This document shows, piece after piece, positions 27,633-37,745 of a stretch of 64,000 nucleotides of DNA (the stretch's first letter is position 1; each line of letters starts with the position of its first letter). Below the pieces are notes generated by a model, which had not been told where the DNA came from, searched no databases, and saw nothing but the letters and a program-made list of their open reading frames with translations. The position numbers and the translations under genes were made by a program. The stretch is taken from assembly GCA_937974825.1 (NCBI GenBank), contig CALJVD010000117.1, positions 38,894-102,893 on the forward strand, written 5' to 3'. The DNA comes from an uncultured Oceanospirillaceae bacterium (GTDB taxonomy: Bacteria; Pseudomonadota; Gammaproteobacteria; Pseudomonadales; Oceanobacteraceae).

Positions 27633-29609
27633 TTAAAAGTTAACGCCTTTGATGGCGGTGCTGTGCTCAGAAAGTTCGTAGCCCGACTGTATCGCGGTTG
27701 AGCCAAATGATAGATAAAGCATTGGGGCCGCCAAGCTAGGGTCAGAGAGACGCAGGCCAATGCCGTAGGCATCCCAACGGGCACCTATGTCTAGGAATGG
27801 ATAGCCGCGGCTAAACGAATCAACCTTAGGTGCCGATGAGCTTTCTGCTAGGCTGTTGTCATCATCAATTTTCCAATCGTAAAACGAATAGTTGTAGTTA
27901 GCAGTAATCCATCCGGCTTTGCCTAATATTTTACCCGACCAAAGACCCACACCAGCATTAGCACCTACCGACCACAGAGACGCACGGTTTTCAGTAATGG
28001 CCTGTTTGTAATTGCGCAAACCAAAATCGAATCCATAAGAAATCGCTATCTTAGCGTTTGTTAAGCGCATATGACGTAAAGCCGCCGAGAAGTTGTTTGG
28101 ATGATCAGAGTCGAATTGCTGCATAAAGGCTTGGTTAGTCATAACCGAGCCATCCTTTAATGGGATTTCAAACTCGTTAGCCAGTCTGCTGCCAAAGCCA
28201 AGCGTTAGATCTGAAATATGACCATAGTGATAAAATCGACGGTTTTTTAAGGCCTTATAATCACGCTTAAACTCTCTGTTCTTATAAATTGTAAAGCTAT
28301 CATCAATACTCTGATAATTAAGCTGATCTGCATTAGAGATATTAATATGATAACGGCCTACCTCTAATTCTTTTTTAATACGATTACTACCGCTCATAAT
28401 AATGGTGTTATTTGAGTCTTTTAGAGTAATGGTGTTTTTAGAGCTCGGTACAGAGATATCTAGCAAGCCAAATGACTTTTCCGACAGTTTAATGCTGTAG
28501 TAAAGATTGGCGGATACTGGCTGACCAATCATTTCAATATTCGTACGGTGCGAATCTTCCCCTGATTCTGCCGTCAATTTAAGCATGTTGTATTCAGAGC
28601 TAACGCTAAAAACTTTATCTTGGAATTCGGTGGCCAAGACAGTTGTTCCATTCAGTAAGGTAACCAGCGCATTGCTAGGTTGGGTGTGTACATAAATGGT
28701 GGTTTGGCTAAAGTTGGTTAGATCAGACGTATTGATAGCGCTCATTTTTAAAAGGTCTTTATCAATCGAACTGTTTAATACCTGATGGTAGCCAAGCAAA
28801 ATAGGAGAAAAGTGTTCAGGCAGCTGCTCTAGGCTTACAAAACGTGTTTTACCTGAGTGATTGGTCTTTAAGTTAATACCATTAATGTATATAACGAAAT
28901 CGTTTTGAGGCTCATAGGTTTTTGCATCAATAAGCACAAAACGTACGCGATTATCATTAGTTATTGGGAGTAGCGTTAGGCGTCGCTTCGACTCTTCAAT
29001 AGCATTTTGAAAGAAGACTTCAAAGGTAGTATTGGCAGGGACACCAGGCCCATAAATTAATTCATTGGCTATGCCTTGTTCTAAGGTTTTCTCTAGCCCT
29101 AGAATTGCATAGCGCAGGATGGCACCCGGTGACAGAGACTCTTTATCTTTCATTAAGAGCGCATAGGCCAAAGCTGGTGCTTGACGGTCGGTACGTTGTC
29201 GTACTTCATCCATTTTATGGGTTGGCATTTTAACGGTGACTAACCAACCTTCTTGTACCTTAGTAGAAACTTCTACTTGCACATCGCTGAGTAACACACT
29301 GGTGCTGTTTGCCATAAAACTGGTGACTTCTTCACTGGTGCTGACACGCACATCGTCACTGCTAGATTCTTTTACCTGTTGCTGTGCTGCTTTAAACTCT
29401 GACGAAACATGCACATAAATTTGTTCAGAAAGCGCTAAGCGGGCTGCTAGGGTGGCCTCTTCTTTAGTAGTGCCTGTGCCTGATGCATAGGTGTAACCGT
29501 CTAAGGTATTAATACCTTGATTAAGAACGCTTTCAGCACTAGGTGTGGTTGAGAATAAGCTGCAGGCGCTAAGAGAAAGAGGTAAAACAAGACAGAGAAT
29601 AAAACGCAT
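27633..29609 (-). CDS. Large lipoprotein with LPP20-like N-terminal domain
   Basis: A 658-residue lipoprotein (lipobox LSLSAC, Cys16). Residues about 30-160 resemble the LPP20/FlgT-N type fold: a GTGTTKEEATLAARLALSEQ helix followed by strands. The middle (about 300-360, IYVHTQPSNALVTLLNGTTV) looks like a PEGA-type beta domain. The last 170 residues are rich in aromatic-glycine strands and end in INF, suggesting a barrel-like or surface-exposed part. Function unknown. Single gene divergent from the DAP dehydrogenase gene. Confidence 0.75.
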   Translation of the reverse strand: MRFILCLVLPLSLSACSLFSTTPSAESVLNQGINTLDGYTYASGTGTTKEEATLAARLALSEQIYVHVSSEFKAAQQQVKESSSDDVRVSTSEEVTSFMANSTSVLLSDVQVEVSTKVQEGWLVTVKMPTHKMDEVRQRTDRQAPALAYALLMKDKESLSPGAILRYAILGLEKTLEQGIANELIYGPGVPANTTFEVFFQNAIEESKRRLTLLPITNDNRVRFVLIDAKTYEPQNDFVIYINGINLKTNHSGKTRFVSLEQLPEHFSPILLGYHQVLNSSIDKDLLKMSAINTSDLTNFSQTTIYVHTQPSNALVTLLNGTTVLATEFQDKVFSVSSEYNMLKLTAESGEDSHRTNIEMIGQPVSANLYYSIKLSEKSFGLLDISVPSSKNTITLKDSNNTIIMSGSNRIKKELEVGRYHINISNADQLNYQSIDDSFTIYKNREFKRDYKALKNRRFYHYGHISDLTLGFGSRLANEFEIPLKDGSVMTNQAFMQQFDSDHPNNFSAALRHMRLTNAKIAISYGFDFGLRNYKQAITENRASLWSVGANAGVGLWSGKILGKAGWITANYNYSFYDWKIDDDNSLAESSSAPKVDSFSRGYPFLDIGARWDAYGIGLRLSDPSLAAPMLYLSFGSTAIQSGYELSEHSTAIKGVNF

Positions 29610-29794
29610 AATTATATTTGGATATCAAAGTAAAAGAGGTCGCATTCTAAGGTAAAAAAAGAGTAAACAGAAGGTTAGAGGTTTTTTGCGGTCATCTGCG
29701 TGTTAGTTGCAGAAAAATGAGTGGAAAAAGCCTATAATAGGTCGCCAAATTTCAAAATTCATTGCTAGAAATAGCCAATTAGGAGACTGACTTT

Positions 29795-30781
29795 ATGACA
29801 ACCCCGATACGAGTAGGTATTGCCGGATACGGTAACCTTGGCCGTGGTGTAGAGACTGCCATCAGTAAAAACGAAGATATGACGTTAGTGGGGGTGTTTA
29901 GTCGTCGTGAGCCAAGCACTGTGCAAACCCTTAATCCAAGCACAGCGGTTTTCTCAATTGATGCTTTAGCTGAATTTAAAGACAAAATTGACGTGTTAAT
30001 TCTTTGTGGTGGCTCGAAAGACGATTTACCCGTACAAGGGCCAGAGTACGCTGCCATGTTTAATACGGTCGATAGCTTTGATACTCATGCTCGCATTCCA
30101 GAGTACTTCGAATCGGTTGATGCACCTGCTAAAGCAAACAATAAAACCGCATTAATTTCTATCGGTTGGGATCCAGGCATGTTCTCTATCAACCGCTTAA
30201 TGGGGGAAGCATTACTACCAGACGGTGAGACTTATACTTTCTGGGGTAAAGGCTTAAGCCAAGGCCATTCTGATGCGGTGCGTCGTGTAGAAGGCGTTAA
30301 AGCCGGTGTTCAATATACTATTCCTTCAACCGAAGCGATAGAAAAAGTACGCAGCGGTAGCCGTCCAACACTAAGCACGAAAGAAAAGCACGTGCGTGAG
30401 TGCTATGTGGTATTAGAAGAGGGTGCCGATGCGAGTGTGGTTGAGAATACCATTAAGACCATGCCTAACTACTTCTCAGACTATGACACAACAGTAAATT
30501 TCATTAGTGAAGAAACACTGAAAGAAGAGCACAGCCTAATGCCACATGGCGGCTTTGTTATTCGCAGTGGTACGTCCAGCGAAGGCATTAACCAAGTAGT
30601 GGAGTACTCGTTACAGTTACAAAGTAACCCTGAGTTTACTGCCAGTGTGTTAGTGGCTTATGCACGTGCATGTCACCGCTTAAGCGAGCAAGGCCAGTAC
30701 GGTTGTAAAACTGCCTTTGATGTTGCTCCTGGCTTGTTATCACCAAAGAGCGCTGCTCAGTTACGTAAAGAACTATTGTAA
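29795..30781 (+). CDS. ddh: meso-Diaminopimelate D-dehydrogenase
   Basis: NADPH-dependent reductive amination of tetrahydrodipicolinate to meso-DAP, a one-step route to the peptidoglycan/lysine precursor. The 328-residue product has the Rossmann loop GYGNLGRG (11-18), LCGGSKDDLPVQGPEYA and the signature SIGWDPGMFSINR. This enzyme is uncommon in gammaproteobacteria, which mostly use the succinylase route. A TATAAT at 29733-29738 may be its -10, but no -35 is at good spacing. Single gene with a terminator. Confidence 0.9.
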   Translation: MTTPIRVGIAGYGNLGRGVETAISKNEDMTLVGVFSRREPSTVQTLNPSTAVFSIDALAEFKDKIDVLILCGGSKDDLPVQGPEYAAMFNTVDSFDTHARIPEYFESVDAPAKANNKTALISIGWDPGMFSINRLMGEALLPDGETYTFWGKGLSQGHSDAVRRVEGVKAGVQYTIPSTEAIEKVRSGSRPTLSTKEKHVRECYVVLEEGADASVVENTIKTMPNYFSDYDTTVNFISEETLKEEHSLMPHGGFVIRSGTSSEGINQVVEYSLQLQSNPEFTASVLVAYARACHRLSEQGQYGCKTAFDVAPGLLSPKSAAQLRKELL

Positions 30782-30790
30782 CAGGCATAA

Positions 30791-30817
30791 AAAAGCCCTA
30801 ACTAAGTTAGGGCTTTT
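30791..30817. terminator. Bidirectional terminator between ddh and ychF
   Basis: AAAAGCCCTAAC (30791-30802) pairs perfectly with GTTAGGGCTTTT (30806-30817), 12 bp with a 3-base loop, between convergent genes. Confidence 0.88.
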
Positions 30818-30824
30818 AAAACGC

Positions 30825-31916
30825 TTAAACGTTAAAGCGGAAGTGAATAACATCGCCGTTTTGTACGATGTATTCTTTACCTTCTAAACGCCAACGACCG
30901 GCTTCTTTAGCGCCTGCTTCACCTTTGTATTTAATGAAGTCTTCGTAGCTAATAATTTCAGCGCGAATAAAACCACGCTCAAAATCTGTGTGAATAGCCG
31001 CTGCCGCACGTGGAGCAGTGTCTCCCACTTTGATGGTCCAAGCGCGTACTTCTTTAACGCCTGCGGTAAAATAGGTTTGTAGACCAAGCAATTCGTATCC
31101 AGCACGAATGACACGGTCTAAGCCTGGTTCTTCCATTCCCATCTCTTGTAAGAATTCGAGCTTTTCATCGGCGTCTAATTCGGCAATCTCGGCTTCAATT
31201 TGGTTGCACACTGCCACTACTGAAGCGCCTTCTGAAGCAGCAATTTCTTTAACAGTGTCTAGGTGTGGATTGTTTTCAAAACCGTCTTCGGACACGTTCG
31301 CAATGTACATGGTGGGCTTAATAGTAAGCAGATGGAAGGTGCGAGCAATTTTACGCTCTTCTTCATCTAACGATAGCATGCGAGCAGTTTTGCCTTCTTC
31401 AAAGTGCGGAATGAGACGCTCTAACAATGCTTTTTGAGCAACGGCGTCTTTGTCGCCACTTTTAGCAACACGAGCTACGCGTTGCAGCTGACGTTCACAA
31501 GAGTCTAAGTCAGCAAGAATTAGCTCGGTGTTAATGATGTCGATATCGGCTGCAGGATCAATTTTGTTTGCAACATGGATCACATTATCGTTTTCGAAAC
31601 AGCGGACTACGTGAGCAATCGCATCAGTTTCACGAATGTTTGCTAAGAACTGGTTACCAAGACCTTCGCCTTTAGATGCGCCGGCTACTAGTCCAGCGAT
31701 ATCAACAAACTCCATGCTGGTCGGCACAACACGTTCTGGTTTAACGATTTCTGCTAGCTCATCCAGACGTTTGTCTGGCATGGCCACAATACCTGTGTTG
31801 GGTTCAATGGTACAGAAGGGAAAGTTTTCTGCAGCAATACCAGATTGCGTTAGCGCATTGAAAAGAGTTGATTTACCAACGTTGGGCAAGCCAACAATGC
31901 CACATTTAAAACCCAT
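30825..31916 (-). CDS. ychF: Ribosome-binding ATPase YchF (EngD)
   Basis: Obg-family P-loop protein that prefers ATP and binds ribosomes; linked to oxidative stress and leaderless mRNA translation in E. coli. The 363 residues include the P-loop GLPNVGKS (9-16), [19 protein letters not shown], the atypical G4 motif NVSE and a C-terminal TGS domain. Ribosome binding site AGGAA. Last gene of the lolB-ispE-tRNA-prs-rplY-pth-ychF block, as in Pseudomonas. Confidence 0.97.
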   Translation of the reverse strand: MGFKCGIVGLPNVGKSTLFNALTQSGIAAENFPFCTIEPNTGIVAMPDKRLDELAEIVKPERVVPTSMEFVDIAGLVAGASKGEGLGNQFLANIRETDAIAHVVRCFENDNVIHVANKIDPAADIDIINTELILADLDSCERQLQRVARVAKSGDKDAVAQKALLERLIPHFEEGKTARMLSLDEEERKIARTFHLLTIKPTMYIANVSEDGFENNPHLDTVKEIAASEGASVVAVCNQIEAEIAELDADEKLEFLQEMGMEEPGLDRVIRAGYELLGLQTYFTAGVKEVRAWTIKVGDTAPRAAAAIHTDFERGFIRAEIISYEDFIKYKGEAGAKEAGRWRLEGKEYIVQNGDVIHFRFNV

Positions 31917-32012
31917 AATAATTCCTAATATTCAGATTCAGTAATTCGTATTCAAGATAGTCTTTAAGACATTATATCGCCATTAAGTGCGCGGTTATAT
32001 TCGGCTACACAC

Positions 32013-32597
32013 TTATTTTTTAGTGTGCAGTTCACTCATCGCTTTTTCTTTGCTGCCTGCGACATAGAGCGAGATAACCGCAATTGCGTTATCAATGGCT
32101 TCATCCATCTGTTTTTGTTCGTTTGCAGAAGGTTTGCTTAGTACATGACCGGTCACTCTGTTTTTATCACCAGGATGTCCAATGCCTATTCGTAAGCGGT
32201 GGAATCCTTTGTCATTACCCAGCTTGCTTATGATATCACGTAAACCATTCTGGCCGCCGTGACCACCACCTGTTTTAAATCTGGCGACGCCAGCAGGAAG
32301 GTCTAATTCATCATGTACTACTAAAATCTCTTCTGGTTTTATTTTATAAAAGTTAGCAAGCGCAGCAACTGCTTGACCGCTAAGGTTCATAAACGTAGTA
32401 GGAAGTAGTAGCCAGCAATCTTCTCCACCAATTCTGCCACGGCCAGCAAGGCCAAAAAATTTTCGGTCGGGGGAGAGCGAGATGTTTTCTGCGCGAGCAA
32501 GGCGTGAAACTAACCAAGCACCTGCATTATGACGAGTCTGTTCGTATTCGGCCCCTGGGTTGCCTAAACCAACAATTAACCTGATTGGTGCGCTCAT
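32013..32597 (-). CDS. pth: Peptidyl-tRNA hydrolase
   Basis: Releases tRNA from peptidyl-tRNA that has dropped off ribosomes. The 194-residue protein has the N-terminal [19 protein letters not shown] with the catalytic His23, plus [14 protein letters not shown] [14 protein letters not shown] and VVHDELDLP. It follows rplY after a terminator-like hairpin and precedes ychF by 96 bases; the same order is found in Pseudomonas and E. coli relatives. Confidence 0.96.
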   Translation of the reverse strand: MSAPIRLIVGLGNPGAEYEQTRHNAGAWLVSRLARAENISLSPDRKFFGLAGRGRIGGEDCWLLLPTTFMNLSGQAVAALANFYKIKPEEILVVHDELDLPAGVARFKTGGGHGGQNGLRDIISKLGNDKGFHRLRIGIGHPGDKNRVTGHVLSKPSANEQKQMDEAIDNAIAVISLYVAGSKEKAMSELHTKK

Positions 32598-32639
32598 AAG
32601 ATTCCCTTAGTATGGAAGAATAAAAGCGTATATAGCAAA

Positions 32640-32661
32640 AAAGCGGGGCAAGCCCCGCTTT
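32640..32661 (-). terminator. Intrinsic terminator after rplY
   Basis: On the minus strand AAAGCGGGG and CCCCGCTTT (32661-32640) form a 9-bp stem with a tetraloop, followed by more T residues. It lies 28 bases after rplY and may reduce transcription into pth. Confidence 0.8.
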
Positions 32662-32689
32662 ATCTAAGACACAGATAAAGAGTAAGTTA

Positions 32690-33349
32690 TTACTCTTCTG
32701 ATGCGCCTTCTTCACCTTCAGCTGCTTCGCTTTCTTCTTCAACAGAAGCAGTGCGAGGTGCAACAACAGATACAACAGCGTCGTTACGCTCTGCATCAGC
32801 ACCGTGAGCTAGGTCAACTAGTTCAACGCCTTTAGGCATTACCAGATCTGTTAGGTATAGAGACTCACCTACTTCTAGTGCAGCAACGTCTACAGAAATG
32901 CTTTCTGGTAGGTCGCCAGCGTTACAGAATACGTCTACGCTAGCTAAGTGACGAGAAATAATACCGCCACCGATCTTAACGCCAACACAGCTGTCTTCGT
33001 TTTCGATGTGTACTGGGATGTGCGCTTTAATACGTGAAGTTTTGCTTACACGTAAGAAGTCAGCGTGCCAGATGATGTTTTTAGCAGGGTGACGTTGTAA
33101 GTCTTGTAGAATTACTTGTTCGTCTTTGCCATCAACATTAATAGTGATGATGCTGTTGTAGAACGCTTCGTCTTCAAGCGCTTTAACTAATTCGTTAGTT
33201 TTTAGCGTGATTGAAGTAGGTTTACGATCGTTAGCGCCCGCTTTACCACCGTATACGATAGCAGGGACACCATTTGCACGGCGAAGGCGGCGGCTCGCAC
33301 CTTTCCCTTCGTCTGTACGGGTTACAGCATTCAGAATATAGTCTGACAT
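32690..33349 (-). CDS. rplY: 50S ribosomal protein L25/general stress protein Ctc
   Basis: 5S rRNA-binding protein. At 219 residues it is the long CTC form, with the L25 domain (about 1-95, NAVTRTDEGKGASRRLR and VYGGK) and a C-terminal beta domain ending in an acidic Glu-rich tail. E. coli L25 has only the first domain; the long form is usual in Pseudomonas and relatives. It follows prs after a terminator hairpin. Confidence 0.96.
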   Translation of the reverse strand: MSDYILNAVTRTDEGKGASRRLRRANGVPAIVYGGKAGANDRKPTSITLKTNELVKALEDEAFYNSIITINVDGKDEQVILQDLQRHPAKNIIWHADFLRVSKTSRIKAHIPVHIENEDSCVGVKIGGGIISRHLASVDVFCNAGDLPESISVDVAALEVGESLYLTDLVMPKGVELVDLAHGADAERNDAVVSVVAPRTASVEEESEAAEGEEGASEE

Positions 33350-33379
33350 AATAAATTACCTTCTAAGGTTAACGTAAAA

Positions 33380-33412
33380 AGCTGATAGGATTTGCGACCA
33401 GTCCTAGCAGCT
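33380..33412 (-). terminator. Terminator-like hairpin between prs and rplY
   Basis: On the minus strand AGCTG-C-TAGGA pairs with TCCTA-T-CAGCT (33412-33380, one internal mismatch) and is followed by TTTTTACG. Confidence 0.65.
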
Positions 33413-33431
33413 ATAAAAAAATCGTTCAGTA

Positions 33432-34373
33432 TTATCTGAACATTGCACTAATTGATTCTTCGTTATTAACTCGGCGAATGGCTTCAGCCAAAATACCAGA
33501 AATAGTTAATTGACGAACTTTTTCACAAGCTTTGCCAGCTTCTGTTAGAGGGATAGTGTCAGTAACAACAATCTCGTCTAACTCAGCTTTGCTGATACGA
33601 TCAATAGCCGGGCCAGATAATACAGCGTGTGTGCAGTAGGCGACAACTTTTTTCGCACCGAACTCTTTTAAGGCACTGGCTGCTTGGCAAAGAGTCCCCG
33701 CGGTGTCGACCATATCGTCTACTAAAATACAGGTGCGTCCGTTTACATCGCCAATGATGTTCATGACTTCAGATACGTTGGCTTTTGGACGACGTTTGTC
33801 GATGATGGCTAAGTCTACGTTCAGTTGTTTAGCAACTGCACGAGCGCGAACAACACCACCGATGTCAGGAGAAACTACGATAGGCGCTTCAAAGTTCTGA
33901 CGGACGATATCGTCTACTAAAATAGGTGAACCATAAACGTTATCAACTGGAACACTGAAGAAGCCTTGAATTTGGTCTGCGTGTAAATCAACGGTTAACA
34001 CGCGGTTAATACCAACGCTGGTCATCATGTCTGCAACGACGCGAGCACTAATAGGTACACGGGCAGAGCGTGGACGACGGTCTTGGCGGGCATAACCGAA
34101 ATAGGGAATAACTGCAGTAATACGGCTAGCAGATGCGCGACGTAAGCAGTCGGCCAACAGAATGATTTCCATTAAGTTATCATTTGTTGGAGCGCATGTT
34201 GGTTGCAGGATGAATACGTCTTTACCACGAACGTTTTCTTCGATATCGATGGTGATTTCACCATCACTGAACTTACCAACGACGGCTTCGCCAAGAGGAA
34301 TGTCTAAACGTTCTACAACTTTATTAGCCAGATCTGGGTTAGCGTTACCAGAAAAAACCACCAACTTAGACAT
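33432..34373 (-). CDS. prs: Ribose-phosphate pyrophosphokinase
   Basis: Makes PRPP from ribose 5-phosphate and ATP for nucleotide, His and Trp synthesis. The product is 313 residues, with [11 protein letters not shown], the flexible region [16 protein letters not shown] and the PRPP loop [11 protein letters not shown]. The ATG at 34373 (SD AAGGGGA) aligns with known Prs; the frame remains open further upstream only because it reads through the tRNA-Gln gene. Cotranscribed with tRNA-Gln and ispE. Confidence 0.97.
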   Translation of the reverse strand: MSKLVVFSGNANPDLANKVVERLDIPLGEAVVGKFSDGEITIDIEENVRGKDVFILQPTCAPTNDNLMEIILLADCLRRASASRITAVIPYFGYARQDRRPRSARVPISARVVADMMTSVGINRVLTVDLHADQIQGFFSVPVDNVYGSPILVDDIVRQNFEAPIVVSPDIGGVVRARAVAKQLNVDLAIIDKRRPKANVSEVMNIIGDVNGRTCILVDDMVDTAGTLCQAASALKEFGAKKVVAYCTHAVLSGPAIDRISKAELDEIVVTDTIPLTEAGKACEKVRQLTISGILAEAIRRVNNEESISAMFR

Positions 34374-34416
34374 GGCTGTCCCCTTGATGTTTGCAATTAA
34401 ATGATAGTTAGAAAGT

Positions 34417-34491
34417 TGGCTGAGGTGGTAGGACTCGAACCTACGAATGACGGGATCAAAACCCGTTGCCTTACCACTTGGCGACACCCCA
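34417..34491 (-). tRNA. tRNA-Gln (anticodon TTG)
   Basis: A 75-base tRNA with CCA encoded. Acceptor arm TGGGGTG pairs with CACCTCA (one G-U), the anticodon stem CGGG/CCCG encloses loop TTTTGAT with anticodon TTG, and the T arm has GTTCGAATC. It reads CAA codons. The 5' end is 3 bases after the ispE stop and the 3' end is 43 bases before prs, so it is processed from a mixed mRNA-tRNA transcript. The same arrangement is known in Pseudomonas. Confidence 0.97.
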
Positions 34492-34494
34492 GCA

Positions 34495-35361
34495 TCAAGA
34501 CGGTCTGAATAATACCTTATGTGTAGGAGAAAGGTTAATTCCTTTTGCTACGAAGGTTTCGTACTCAGCCGGTAACTGGTCAGAAACTCGACTGGCTTCT
34601 GCTTCAGAACTAAAGCTTATATAGCAACAAGCTCCAGTGCCCGTCATTTTAGCAAGACCATAATTACTTAGCAAATTCAATAACTTATCTATTTCAGGAT
34701 AAAGCATTGATACAATTTGCTGGCAATCATTTTTTCCTTCTTGCCTCAACGCGGTGCGCATATTAATGGGGTCGGTATTACGAGTCAAGCCTTTATGTGA
34801 AAATATTTTCCCTGTATTTACACTAACCGGCGGACAAGCCACTAAATACCACGGTTCCGGCAGTTCTGGGGTGGGTGTTAATTTTTCTCCAATCCCTTCT
34901 GCAAAGGCAGAATGCCCCTCAACAAAGACAGGAACGTCTGCTCCAAGGGCTAAACCTAATGACGATAATTCATTAATAGGTAGGTTTAATTCCCAAAGAC
35001 AATTAAGAGCAAGCAGAGTAGTGGCTGCGTTTGAACTGCCTCCCCCTAAGCCGCCTCCCATGGGCAGCACCTTCTTAAGCTGTATCTTGGCGCCCTGTGT
35101 GCAACCTGTATGTTGTTGAAGCGCACGAGCCGCTTTAATAATTAAGTTATCTTCTTCCTTAACCCCTTCTATGGCTGGTGTTAACGATAGTTGACCATCG
35201 TTTGTGCTCTGAAAGGTTAGGGTGTCACCATAGTCTAAAAACTGAAAAATGGTTTGTAGATTGTGATAGCCATCGGGGCGCTGCCCAGTAATATGTAAAA
35301 AGAGGTTTAATTTAGCCGGTGACGGCAAGGTAATTTCTTTGATGTTGCTACTGCTAGTCAT
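34495..35361 (-). CDS. ispE: 4-diphosphocytidyl-2-C-methyl-D-erythritol kinase
   Basis: GHMP-family kinase of the MEP isoprenoid pathway. The 288-residue product has [20 protein letters not shown] near the N terminus and the ATP loop [16 protein letters not shown] chose the ATG at 35361 by alignment with E. coli IspE; it overlaps the lolB stop by 8 bases. A start at 35403 would add 14 unsupported residues. Cotranscribed with lolB and tRNA-Gln. Confidence 0.95.
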   Translation of the reverse strand: MTSSSNIKEITLPSPAKLNLFLHITGQRPDGYHNLQTIFQFLDYGDTLTFQSTNDGQLSLTPAIEGVKEEDNLIIKAARALQQHTGCTQGAKIQLKKVLPMGGGLGGGSSNAATTLLALNCLWELNLPINELSSLGLALGADVPVFVEGHSAFAEGIGEKLTPTPELPEPWYLVACPPVSVNTGKIFSHKGLTRNTDPINMRTALRQEGKNDCQQIVSMLYPEIDKLLNLLSNYGLAKMTGTGACCYISFSSEAEASRVSDQLPAEYETFVAKGINLSPTHKVLFRPS

Positions 35362-35947
35362 ACAGGGTCCATTCTTTGATGGCAAAGGTGAAACGAAAAT
35401 CATAACCGCTGATGCGAATTAAACTAGGAAGCCAGTAGCCATTTTGCTCTTTGTAACGAGAGTATCGAATGGTCCAACCATGCTGTTCTAGTGTTTCTAG
35501 TAATCCGCTGTCGTTAAATTGTGTTTTAGCTTTGCTTTTAGGAATGGGTTGACCTTTAACCCAGTAACGAATTTGTGATACCGGAAAGTTCCAACCGGTA
35601 TGTATTAGCATCAACTCTTCGGCAGAAGCGGCATGCTGCGGCTCTTTCCATCCGGGGAGCAGTAAGTTTGCTTGGTGCTGATTGCCTTCAAGGCGCGATG
35701 CACCGGCTCCAAACGGGCCTGCGATATATAAATCGTACGCCTGATGATCTTGTTTCCACGTTAGGTAGCCCGTATTGCTGGAGTCAGGGCTGATGACAGA
35801 AAGCTTACCGCGAGCTTGCCAGTGATTGAGTTTGCTTAGCTGCTGCTGAAACTCTTTGCTGGTGCCCTGTGGCATTAAGCTTGCGCAACCACTTAAAAAA
35901 CTAAGCAGTAGAACGATGACGCTGAATTTAAGGTGTTGTACTGTCAT
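35354..35947 (-). CDS. lolB: Outer-membrane lipoprotein LolB
   Basis: Receives lipoproteins from LolA and inserts them into the outer membrane. The lipobox LSGC lies about 20 residues from the chosen start (MTVQHLK), giving 197 residues. The conserved WQARGKLSV, YLTWKQ and PFGAGASRLEG segments are typical. An in-frame ATG at 35971 would make an unusually long signal peptide and lacks a Shine-Dalgarno. It overlaps both the TPR lipoprotein gene (20 bases) and ispE (8 bases). Confidence 0.9.
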   Translation of the reverse strand: MTVQHLKFSVIVLLLSFLSGCASLMPQGTSKEFQQQLSKLNHWQARGKLSVISPDSSNTGYLTWKQDHQAYDLYIAGPFGAGASRLEGNQHQANLLLPGWKEPQHAASAEELMLIHTGWNFPVSQIRYWVKGQPIPKSKAKTQFNDSGLLETLEQHGWTIRYSRYKEQNGYWLPSLIRISGYDFRFTFAIKEWTLYD

Positions 35948-37745
35948 TAGTCTCTGTATGCCAATCATCAATGTTTACGTTAAGACGTTCTAATGTGCTG
36001 TGAATGGTTTTGCTATCGGGGTTGTTCTCTAAGCCTGCTTGCCAAACCTCTATGGCTTCCTTTTGTTTGCCTGTGACCCAATAAAGTTCACCTAAGTGAG
36101 CGGCAATTTCATGATCTGGATAGCTACCAAAGGCTTCTTCTAATAAAGGTAGCGCTTCGTCGTAGTTACCTTGGCGAAAGTGTACCCATCCTAAACTGTC
36201 CATAATGGCGGGGTTGTTTGGCTTAATCTGGTAGGCTTTTAGTACTAAAGTATGCGCTTCTTCTAAGCGGTCAGTACGGTCGGCCAGTGTATACCCTAGT
36301 GCGTTTAATGCATCGGCATGATTAGGTTGCAAGGTTAAGATTTTGCGTAAATCGGTTTCTAATATATCTAGGTCGTCTAACTTGTCGCCAATCATGGCGC
36401 GTGTGTAAAGCAAGTCTGTGCTGTTTGGTAGTTGCTCTAAAACGGTTGAGATAAGTTCGTAGGCGTCTTGGTATTGGCCTTCGTTAATCAGCAGCTCAAG
36501 TTCTATGCGCATGAGCTCCGTTTTGTATTTTGGGAACTGCTCGCTGCTGTCGTGTAGAAATTCTTGTGCTGATAAAAAGCCGTGCTCTGCATGAATGAGA
36601 TAGGCACCTTTGAGTTGAGCCGCTAAAAACTCACGACTGGGAGCGACTTGAGAGTAATGGCTAATGGCTTCTTGTGTGTCGCCAGATTCTTCTGATAATC
36701 GACCTAAGTAATAGTGCGCTTCGTTTAAATGCTCTTCATTAATGATGAGCTGATAAAAACTGCTTTTTGCTTCTTCTGGATAACCTAGTTCGTCGTTAAG
36801 TAAGGCAAGAGATAGCAAAATATTCGAATCATCAGGAAAGTTATTATGCAGTTCATTAAAGGCCGCATGAGCTTTGTCGTATTCATGCTGCTCTAAAAGG
36901 ATACGAGCGTTTAATACTTGCACCCCTTTATTGTTAGGGTGTTTTTTACGCAGTTTTGCTAACCACTTTATGGCGTCATCAGAGCGGTCGAGCAGCACCA
37001 GTACGCGTGCTTTCTGCAATGAGCCACTGAGTAAGCTAGGGTTGGCTTTAAGTGCTTGTTCAATTGAATCGTAGGCTGCTTGATACTGTTTAAGGTGCTG
37101 CTGCATGAGGCCTTCAGCATAAAGCAGAGATGCGTTATTTGGTTGCGACTCTTTTATGATTTGCAGGTCAGTGAGCAAATCTTGTTGGTAGCTACTTGGT
37201 AAATGCCCAGCATTCGCGGCTAAAAAATCATATTGGCTGGTGCCAGTTAAGGCTTGGAGTTCTTGCATATGCACTAGTGCTTGTTTGAAATCGCCCGACT
37301 CCATTAAAACTTGAGCCGCAGTTTGGTGTAAGATAGGGTTTTTTGGCTCAACCTCAATCCAAACTTTGAGTGCTTCTAATGCATGATGTGAACTGCCCAT
37401 AAACAACGCGATACGAACAGTACGTTCGGCGATGTCAGGGTCTTTGGTTTTTTGGGTTTGTAGTAAGTATTGATCTAACGCGATATCAAAACGCTTACGA
37501 TGACCGGCAATTTCGGCGGTTAATAGAGCGTTTAAGGTGTCGGCTTCAATAGGGCGGTAGGTAACCGGTGGCTTTTCTGAAGATAATTCGGGGGCACTGT
37601 AATAAAGGCTTTGTTCTTCATCGAACACAACAGTGTTATCCGTGACTTTTTTAGAGGCAAGGCTAGAGCAACCAGTCGTAAAAAGTGACAAACCTATCAC
37701 TAAAGCGATAGAAGCATGTTTAAAACTGTTTTCAAATAAGCGCAT
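35928..37745 (-). CDS. TPR-repeat lipoprotein
   Basis: A 605-residue outer-membrane lipoprotein (lipobox FTTGC, Cys26) made almost entirely of tetratricopeptide repeats from about residue 65 to 590, for example NALGYTLADRTDRLEEAHTL and DSLGWVHFRQGNYDEALPLL. Such proteins lie upstream of lolB in Pseudomonas and relatives. TPRs indicate a protein-binding scaffold; the partner is not known. First gene of the minus-strand block, divergent from hemA. Confidence 0.9.
   Translation of the reverse strand: MRLFENSFKHASIALVIGLSLFTTGCSSLASKKVTDNTVVFDEEQSLYYSAPELSSEKPPVTYRPIEADTLNALLTAEIAGHRKRFDIALDQYLLQTQKTKDPDIAERTVRIALFMGSSHHALEALKVWIEVEPKNPILHQTAAQVLMESGDFKQALVHMQELQALTGTSQYDFLAANAGHLPSSYQQDLLTDLQIIKESQPNNASLLYAEGLMQQHLKQYQAAYDSIEQALKANPSLLSGSLQKARVLVLLDRSDDAIKWLAKLRKKHPNNKGVQVLNARILLEQHEYDKAHAAFNELHNNFPDDSNILLSLALLNDELGYPEEAKSSFYQLIINEEHLNEAHYYLGRLSEESGDTQEAISHYSQVAPSREFLAAQLKGAYLIHAEHGFLSAQEFLHDSSEQFPKYKTELMRIELELLINEGQYQDAYELISTVLEQLPNSTDLLYTRAMIGDKLDDLDILETDLRKILTLQPNHADALNALGYTLADRTDRLEEAHTLVLKAYQIKPNNPAIMDSLGWVHFRQGNYDEALPLLEEAFGSYPDHEIAAHLGELYWVTGKQKEAIEVWQAGLENNPDSKTIHSTLERLNVNIDDWHTETNDSTTP

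Noticed and set aside
34374..34487. N-terminal extension of prs
   Set aside because: It reads through the tRNA-Gln gene. Known Prs proteins begin at MSKLVVFSG, with a good ribosome binding site there.
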